Shown here in pieces: positions 6,296-10,019 of a stretch of DNA of 10,019 nucleotides; within the stretch, counting starts at the first letter, position 1; each line of letters begins with the position of its first letter. Source of the stretch: XYD2-FULL-39-9 sp964363685 (GTDB taxonomy: Bacteria; Patescibacteriota; Patescibacteriia; Magasanikbacterales; GWA2-37-8); contig CAYIJG010000035.1 of NCBI GenBank assembly GCA_964363685.1, positions 1 to 10,019 of the forward strand, in the 5' to 3' direction. Below the pieces are notes generated by a model that made no database searches, was not told the DNA's origin, and saw only the letters and a list, made by a program, of their open reading frames with translations. Made by a program: the position numbers and the translations under genes.

Positions 6296-6763
6296 CAAAT
6301 ATTTAACAAAAGAGAAACCAGGGTGGTCTTCACGCCAAACTTCTTGCCAGATATTAAAATCTATAATTGGAAAAAAGACGTCGCCGTCTGGTTCTTGATC
6401 AATCCAAGTGATATATAAATTATCAACCCTGTCTAAAGTTTGTTTATAAATACTGGCGCCACCACAGACAAAAACATCTTCGTCTTTCAGTTTTTCCCAA
6501 GCTTCATCTAGAGAATAAAAGACGCGGACGCCTTCGGGTGGTTTAAATTCCTTATCAATTGTGATAACGACTGTGTCTCGCCCTGGTAATGGTTTGCCCA
6601 AATATCCAAGGATAGATTCGAAAGTCCTTTGGCCCATCATGCAGGTTTTGCCAAGAGTGGTTTTTTTAAAATACTGAAAATCCTCTGGCACATTCCAGGG
6701 GATTTTATTGTTTTTACCAATGCAATTGTTTTTGGCCACAGCGGCGATAAGAGAAAAAGACAT
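6287..6763 (-). CDS. folA: Dihydrofolate reductase
   Basis: Reduces dihydrofolate, the by-product of ThyA, back to tetrahydrofolate with NADPH. The 158 residues match the family length (about 160). IAAVAKNNCIG (6-16) and KIPWNVPEDFQYFK (20-33) give the substrate site: W23 and the catalytic acid D28. MMGQRTFESI corresponds to the NADPH-binding GR.T..S motif (here GQRT). FVCGGASIY carries the GG pair of the second cofactor loop, and DVFFP follows as in DHFR C-terminal strands. It starts 1 nt after the thyA stop (TAA-C-ATG), a spacing that implies coupled translation and stoichiometric expression of the two enzymes. It is the only gene here whose start is preceded by C. Confidence 0.96.
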   Translation of the reverse strand: MSFSLIAAVAKNNCIGKNNKIPWNVPEDFQYFKKTTLGKTCMMGQRTFESILGYLGKPLPGRDTVVITIDKEFKPPEGVRVFYSLDEAWEKLKDEDVFVCGGASIYKQTLDRVDNLYITWIDQEPDGDVFFPIIDFNIWQEVWREDHPGFSFVKYLRK

Positions 6764-6764
6764 G

Positions 6765-7637
6765 TTAAACAGCTATATCAAATTTAATAGTGGGGTAACT
6801 TTGGTAATTTAACACTTCCGTATCTTCAGCTTTCCAATCGAAGATAGAAGTGAAGTTTTCGGTTTGAATAGTTGGTAATGGATACAGGTCAGGATCTCGG
6901 GTTAGTTGTTCTTTCATTCCTTCAATATGATTTGAGTATATATGGGTGTCTGCCAAAAATCCAACTAGCTTCCCTTCTTGATAACCAGTTTCTTTGGCAA
7001 GTAAGTGTAGTAATGTGGCGTAACTAGCGATATTAAATGGCAGTCCTAGAGCTGTATCCACAGTGCGTTGGCTCCAGAGTAGGTTAAGTTTGCCAGACAT
7101 AACGGTAACCTGAAAGCCATAATGGCAGAAAGGGGGATTAACAATATCTCTGTCCATTGGGTTCCAAGCGAGCACCATCATTCTGCGGCTATGCGGGATG
7201 CTTTTGATATCATCTACCATTCTTTTTAGTTGGTCGACTCCTTCTCCAGTATAGTCAACATCATAGCCTCGATATTTTGCACCGAAATGTCGCCATTGCC
7301 AGCCATAAATTGGACCTAAATCTCTTTCTTCTAGCATTTTTTTCTTACTTTCTGGATCGTGGGCATATGCTACTTTAGCTTGAGTGCACCACTCATCCCA
7401 AATGTGATTATTTTTGTCTTGTAACCATTTTTTATCAGTTATTCCTTTGATAAAAAATTCGAGTTCGGAAGCAACTAAACGGTAGGGAACTTTTTTGGTT
7501 GTAAGTAAAGGAAAACCTTTTGACATATCATGTTGAAACATAGCTCCGGCAATAGCAATAGTGCCCGTACCAGTACGGTCTTCTTTTTTTTCACCATTTT
7601 CTAATATGTTTTTGACTATGTCTAGGTAGGTGCGCAT
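6765..7637 (-). CDS. thyA: Thymidylate synthase (folate-dependent, ThyA type)
   Basis: Methylates dUMP to dTMP using methylene-tetrahydrofolate. The 290 residues begin with the usual YLDIVKNIL..G..K.DRTGTGT (R21, phosphate binding). The nucleophile is C171 in NPPFCHYGFQV, and SQRTVDTALGLPFNIASYA (189-207) is the dUMP-binding signature, with RT replacing the more common RS and TAL before LGLPFN. LADTHIYSNHIE (228-239) carries the conserved H and Y that contact the deoxyribose. The C-terminus ends in DIAV, close to the family's usual (A)PVAV-like end. GPIYGWQWRHFGA is canonical. The small unknown gene ends 13 bp before its start, and folA follows 1 nt after its stop. Confidence 0.97.
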   Translation of the reverse strand: MRTYLDIVKNILENGEKKEDRTGTGTIAIAGAMFQHDMSKGFPLLTTKKVPYRLVASELEFFIKGITDKKWLQDKNNHIWDEWCTQAKVAYAHDPESKKKMLEERDLGPIYGWQWRHFGAKYRGYDVDYTGEGVDQLKRMVDDIKSIPHSRRMMVLAWNPMDRDIVNPPFCHYGFQVTVMSGKLNLLWSQRTVDTALGLPFNIASYATLLHLLAKETGYQEGKLVGFLADTHIYSNHIEGMKEQLTRDPDLYPLPTIQTENFTSIFDWKAEDTEVLNYQSYPTIKFDIAV

Positions 7638-7650
7638 AAAAAATTAAAGT

Positions 7651-7845
7651 TTATTTTGAAGATGTGCCATCATCTTCAATAATATCAATTTCAGCAAAAC
7701 TATCATCTGTGCTCCAATCCCTTCCTTCTAAAATTTCTGCTGCAATATTCTGTGTTGCTGCTATTTTTTTATCTAGTTCCGTAACTACTTCCCCTGCTTC
7801 CTTTTTTAAATTTATTTCAGGTATTTTGGGAGGTTTTTCAATCAT
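7651..7845 (-). CDS. Small unknown protein, 64 residues
   Basis: I do not recognise it. A short acidic protein that starts MIEKPPKIPEINLKKEAGE, has a central stretch likely to be helical (about 15-40) and ends in an acidic tail rich in D, E and S (about 45-62). No cysteine, membrane segment or signal peptide. It sits in the dTTP operon between the 119-residue gene (gap 8 bp) and thyA (gap 13 bp). It keeps the local start context AATATATG and a TAA stop, which supports it being translated. It may be a disordered partner of ThyA or of the preceding small protein, but that rests only on position. Confidence 0.6.
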   Translation of the reverse strand: MIEKPPKIPEINLKKEAGEVVTELDKKIAATQNIAAEILEGRDWSTDDSFAEIDIIEDDGTSSK

Positions 7846-7853
7846 ATATTAAT

Positions 7854-8213
7854 TTATTGTGTAGCCTCAGAATCACTTGCTCTTCCGGTGAGTTTACTCC
7901 AAAGCCCAGATCTTTTAGGGCCGATTTTACCTGCTGGTGATCTAGGTTCGATAATAGGCGTAGGAGGTGCTTCTACTGTTATTAGTTCTGGATTTTGTCT
8001 TGCGACTGCAAGTCTGGCACCTTCCTGGAAAGCCCTTTGTTTATTTAAAGCTGTGATTTCTTCAGGTGAAGGTGCTGCCGTCTTCATCGCTTCTATTTTT
8101 TTAGCTTCCCATTCGGCCTCCTCTAGTCTTATTGCATCATCTTCAGTATGAACTCCTGGTAGAAACCCCTCTGGTCTGCGAGGCCTGCTTGACTCAAATA
8201 AGTTTTTTGCCAT
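7854..8213 (-). CDS. Unknown charged, probably partly disordered protein
   Basis: I do not recognise it. The 119 residues divide into a basic N-terminus (about 1-22, with SRPRRPEG) and a charged helix-prone segment (about 24-65, EEAEWEAKKIEAMKTA...). A proline-rich linker (about 80-95, APPTPIIEPRSP) and a basic end (GPKRSGLWSKLTGR, followed by an acidic SDSEATQ) complete it. There is no catalytic motif, cysteine or membrane segment. It lies 32 bp downstream of dut in the same operon and is followed after 8 bp by a second small unknown gene. Start context AAATATATG as for its neighbours. Composition suggests a flexible linker or scaffold rather than an enzyme. Confidence 0.6.
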   Translation of the reverse strand: MAKNLFESSRPRRPEGFLPGVHTEDDAIRLEEAEWEAKKIEAMKTAAPSPEEITALNKQRAFQEGARLAVARQNPELITVEAPPTPIIEPRSPAGKIGPKRSGLWSKLTGRASDSEATQ

Positions 8214-8245
8214 ATATTTAAATTTAAAAATTAATGAAATTGTAT

Positions 8246-8677
8246 TTAAGCCCCAGTACTCCCAAACCCACCTCGGCTATTTGCTTTCATTTCACTTACT
8301 TCTTCCCATTCGCCTTTGTCTATGCGGACAAAGACCGCCTGGCCGATGCGTTCGCCTTTGGTAACACTTACTTCTTGATCAGTAAAGTTATATACTTGTA
8401 GAATCAATTCATCTTTTTCACCGTGATAGTCTTGGTCAATTATACCAACTCCGTTGGCCATAAACAAGCCCTTTTTTTTGGGCCCACCCGAGCGGCTGGC
8501 GACCATAAGCATATAACCCTCAGGAATTTCTACGATGATATTTACGGGAATAGCGCCCAATGATTTTGGGGCTACGGTGATATCTAGACGGCTGGTCAAA
8601 TCAAAAGCGACTGCTCCAGAAGTTTGGTAGGCGGGCAGGGGAATGGAGGTGTCTATTCTTTTGATTTTTACTTTCAT
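8246..8677 (-). CDS. dut: dUTP diphosphatase
   Basis: Hydrolyses dUTP to dUMP and pyrophosphate, feeding ThyA and keeping uracil out of DNA; trimeric all-beta fold. With start at 8677 it has 143 residues, the family norm. The five motifs are in order: motif 1 AVAFDL (22-27), motif 2 SRSGGPKKKG (61-70) and motif 3 GVGIIDQDYHGE (76-87; catalytic Asp and the uracil-binding Tyr). Motif 4 is GERIGQAVF (108-116) and motif 5 SRGGFGSTG (134-142, the P-loop-like tail). Motif 2 has SRSGGPKKKG rather than the usual PRSGLAxKxG. The in-frame ATG at 8701 would add eight residues (MIICLNQC) unlike any dUTPase and would use the direct repeat as coding sequence; I prefer 8677, whose context (GTGTATG) and MKVKIKRID opening fit the family. 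Confidence 0.95.
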   Translation of the reverse strand: MKVKIKRIDTSIPLPAYQTSGAVAFDLTSRLDITVAPKSLGAIPVNIIVEIPEGYMLMVASRSGGPKKKGLFMANGVGIIDQDYHGEKDELILQVYNFTDQEVSVTKGERIGQAVFVRIDKGEWEEVSEMKANSRGGFGSTGA

Positions 8678-8682
8678 ACACT

Positions 8683-8719
8683 GATTTAGACAGATTATCA
8701 AAGGATTTATACAGATTAT
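8683..8719. repeat. Two 16-bp direct repeats upstream of dut
   Basis: GATTTAGACAGATTAT (8683-8698) and GATTTATACAGATTAT (8704-8719) differ at one position and have a 21-bp period, two helical turns. They fill the whole spacer between the kinase gene's stop and the dut start. Spacing by two turns would suit two protein molecules on one face of the DNA, or they may be a slippage duplication. Confidence 0.55.
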
Positions 8720-9279
8720 TATTTTTGGTATTTTTTAATTAGTTCGTCAAGTTGTTGATAAAGATTTTCTATTGTTTCATTATTATTTATATGTTCTGTA
8801 GCGTGCTGAGCAACCTCAGGAATGCTCATCTCCGTGGAACGTTTATGATCTTCCATAAATTGTTCAAAAGTTTTTGTTTTATCATCCGCTTTTTCGGAAC
8901 GTTTAATAACCCTTTCGTATCTGGTGCGCGGTTCGGCAAAAATTTCTATTAAAATAAAGTTTGGCAAGCGCGAAAGATAGTCTATGTCTGCCATACGGCG
9001 AATTCCCTCTATTACAATAAGATTATGTTTGTCATTTTCAGCATCTTTGGCCATTACTTTGGTCATTGTATCTTCACCAAAGGTGCTACGGATGGCTTCG
9101 GACATTTTAATTAGATTATCTCTGTTTGTTTCCAAATGTATTCTCTGTATCAGATCAAAAAGCATGGTAGAAAAACGGTAGGTGCTGGCACCATATTTTT
9201 TTTGGTAGTATTGGGCCACTGTGCCTTTGCCACTAGCTGGTAAACCGACAAAACCTAGGATTATTTTTTTTGTTGACAT
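8719..9279 (-). CDS. UPF0200-like P-loop nucleotide kinase
   Basis: A 186-residue P-loop kinase of the dephospho-CoA-kinase/UPF0200 group. The Walker A motif is GLPASGKGT near the N-terminus. SEAIRSTFGEDTMTKVMAKD, VIEGIRRMADIDYL, AEPRTRYERVIKRSEKADDKT and FEQFMEDHKRSTEM...EVAQHATEHINN follow the order of the archaeal UPF0200 proteins as I remember them. A GDxxR-like segment is replaced by RFSTMLFDL. The substrate is unknown. Position between dCMP deaminase and dut suggests a nucleoside or nucleotide kinase acting on a pyrimidine deoxynucleotide (inference). Start: the ATG at 9300 would overlap the deaminase and add seven residues; the ATG at 9279 leads directly into STKKIILGFVG, has the usual AATATG context and leaves an 8-bp gap, so I chose it. 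Confidence 0.8.
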   Translation of the reverse strand: MSTKKIILGFVGLPASGKGTVAQYYQKKYGASTYRFSTMLFDLIQRIHLETNRDNLIKMSEAIRSTFGEDTMTKVMAKDAENDKHNLIVIEGIRRMADIDYLSRLPNFILIEIFAEPRTRYERVIKRSEKADDKTKTFEQFMEDHKRSTEMSIPEVAQHATEHINNNETIENLYQQLDELIKKYQK

Positions 9280-9287
9280 ATTAGTAA

Positions 9288-9755
9288 TTATTTTGCCCAA
9301 TCACAAATGTATTGGCGACATTTAACATTAGCCCCATCGAGCATGCGACGAGAAGCTGCGCAAATATCGGTATCGTGGTATTTATCGCTTTCAAATACTA
9401 CTTCAGTAATGCCGTTTTGGATCAATGTCTTAGTACACTCATTGCAAGGAAAGAGAGTGCAATAGATTTTGCTATTTTTTACTTTGTCATTTGAGTTATA
9501 GACAGCGTTTTCTTCGGCGTGGCAAACATAAGCGTATTTAGTTTCTAAAAAACTTCCCTCTCTGTTCCATGGTAGTTTGTCATTTTCGATTCCTCGAGGA
9601 AAACCATTATATCCCAAACCGATTACGACATTGTTTTCATTGGCAATCACAGCCCCGGCTTGTGTAGATGGATCTTTTGATCGCTCGGCAATAACGTGCG
9701 CCATTCGCATAAAACATTCATCCCAGGATATATAATTTTCTCTAGCGGTTTGCAT
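9288..9755 (-). CDS. comEB: dCMP deaminase (ComEB family)
   Basis: A zinc deaminase converting dCMP to dUMP. The 155 residues open with WDECFMRMAHVIAERSKDPSTQAGAVI, the dCMP-deaminase N-terminal signature. The zinc site is HAEENA (H79, proton-shuttling E81) with PCNEC (C104, C107). GYNGFPRGIENDKLPW is the loop that contacts the phosphate and base. The length fits the bacterial ComEB class rather than cytidine deaminase (about 130). The gene begins 30 bp after the dcd stop and ends 8 bp before the kinase. Having both this enzyme and dCTP deaminase in one operon gives two routes to dUMP. The name comEB reflects the B. subtilis family; no competence role is implied. Confidence 0.94.
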   Translation of the reverse strand: MQTARENYISWDECFMRMAHVIAERSKDPSTQAGAVIANENNVVIGLGYNGFPRGIENDKLPWNREGSFLETKYAYVCHAEENAVYNSNDKVKNSKIYCTLFPCNECTKTLIQNGITEVVFESDKYHDTDICAASRRMLDGANVKCRQYICDWAK

Positions 9756-9785
9756 ATTTTTTGATTATAGCTGATTTATATGTAT

Positions 9786-10019
9786 TTATTTTTGGATAAA
9801 ATTTTTCCACATTTGGCTGGCTATAGGTTTGGAGTCGCCAATATATTTGCTATTATTATTTTTATCATATGGATTAGCGCATGGAGAAGATAGTCGGTCA
9901 AAGGCCATCTGCGCGATTGGCATTTTATAGTATAGAAGAATCGGCAAGGTGGCGGTATTGTGTAATTCTAAGGTCATTTTGAGGCAATTGCCTAGATCAA
10001 GGAAGCCAGCAGTGGCATG
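9786..10019 (-). CDS. dcd: dCTP deaminase, C-terminal part (cut by window edge)
   Basis: Deaminates dCTP to dUTP (or to dUMP in bifunctional forms); trimer with the dUTPase fold. Only 77 codons are visible, from the window edge to TAA at 9788-9786. They cover HATAGFLDLG, TLELHN, PILLYYKMPIAQMAFDRL and the C-terminal NPYDK..SKYIGDSKPIASQ tail, all typical of Dcd. The glutamate of TLEL corresponds to the catalytic Glu138 of the E. coli enzyme. The segment between DLG and TLEL (NCLKM) departs from the usual DPGWxGxxTLEL. Whether the enzyme also has dUTPase activity cannot be told from this part. It is the most upstream visible gene of the dTTP operon; the promoter lies outside. An ATG at 9977 in frame is internal, not the start. 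Confidence 0.9.
   Translation of the reverse strand, partial: HATAGFLDLGNCLKMTLELHNTATLPILLYYKMPIAQMAFDRLSSPCANPYDKNNNSKYIGDSKPIASQMWKNFIQK

Noticed and set aside
8678..8701. Longer dut start at 8701
   Set aside because: The eight extra residues are unlike dUTPases, and MKVKIKRID at 8677 is the family's usual opening.
9280..9300. Longer kinase start at 9300
   Set aside because: It would overlap the deaminase gene and adds residues not expected before the P-loop strand; 9279 has the local start context.
9764..9769. TATAAT on the minus strand just before the dCMP deaminase gene
   Set aside because: It lies 8 nt from the ATG, which would make the transcript leaderless or start inside the gene, and no -35 element is found at 16-18 bp. 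AT-rich chance match.
1..10019. TGA recoded as glycine or tryptophan
   Set aside because: All enzymes are full length with no in-frame TGA, so the standard code explains them; avoidance of TGA stops is consistent with low GC.
1..10019. CRISPR array, transposase gene or tRNA
   Set aside because: No regularly spaced repeats, no transposase motif and no cloverleaf with a T-loop were found on either strand.

Overview
This is an AT-rich bacterial window with tightly packed, mostly minus-strand genes. Short intergenic gaps, near-absence of Shine-Dalgarno motifs, almost exclusive TAA stops and lean enzyme-only operons suggest a small-genome lineage such as the Candidate Phyla Radiation (Patescibacteria). 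That placement is inference from style and gene set; there is no rRNA or ribosomal protein here to confirm it. The standard genetic code is enough: every gene reads through without in-frame TGA.

Left part (1-2580). A pyrimidine de novo pair, pyrB (aspartate carbamoyltransferase) followed 4 bp later by pyrC (dihydroorotase, cut by the window edge), runs leftward. Divergent from it is an arginase-family gene on the plus strand. The 163-bp gap between them holds two back-to-back sigma70-type promoters and a 9-bp palindrome that occurs once on each side. The arginase gene converges on gatB through a shared bidirectional terminator.

Middle (2579-4735). gatB (tRNA amidotransferase subunit B) is followed on its 5' side by about 600 bp with no gene. 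That gap is a near-continuous series of strong hairpins, with a possible pseudoknot and a terminator-like hairpin at its far end. I read it as a candidate large structured non-coding RNA of no family I recognise. An internal-loop motif occurs in it twice, once on each strand. This is the most unusual part of the window.

Right part (4736-10019). A ten-gene minus-strand operon makes dTTP. In transcription order it contains dcd (dCTP deaminase, 5' end outside the window), a dCMP deaminase, a UPF0200-like P-loop kinase, dut, two small unknown proteins, thyA, folA, tmk and a multi-pass membrane protein. Together these convert dCTP or dCMP to dUMP, methylate it to dTMP, recycle the folate cofactor and phosphorylate dTMP. 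The operon ends at the terminator at 4688-4719.
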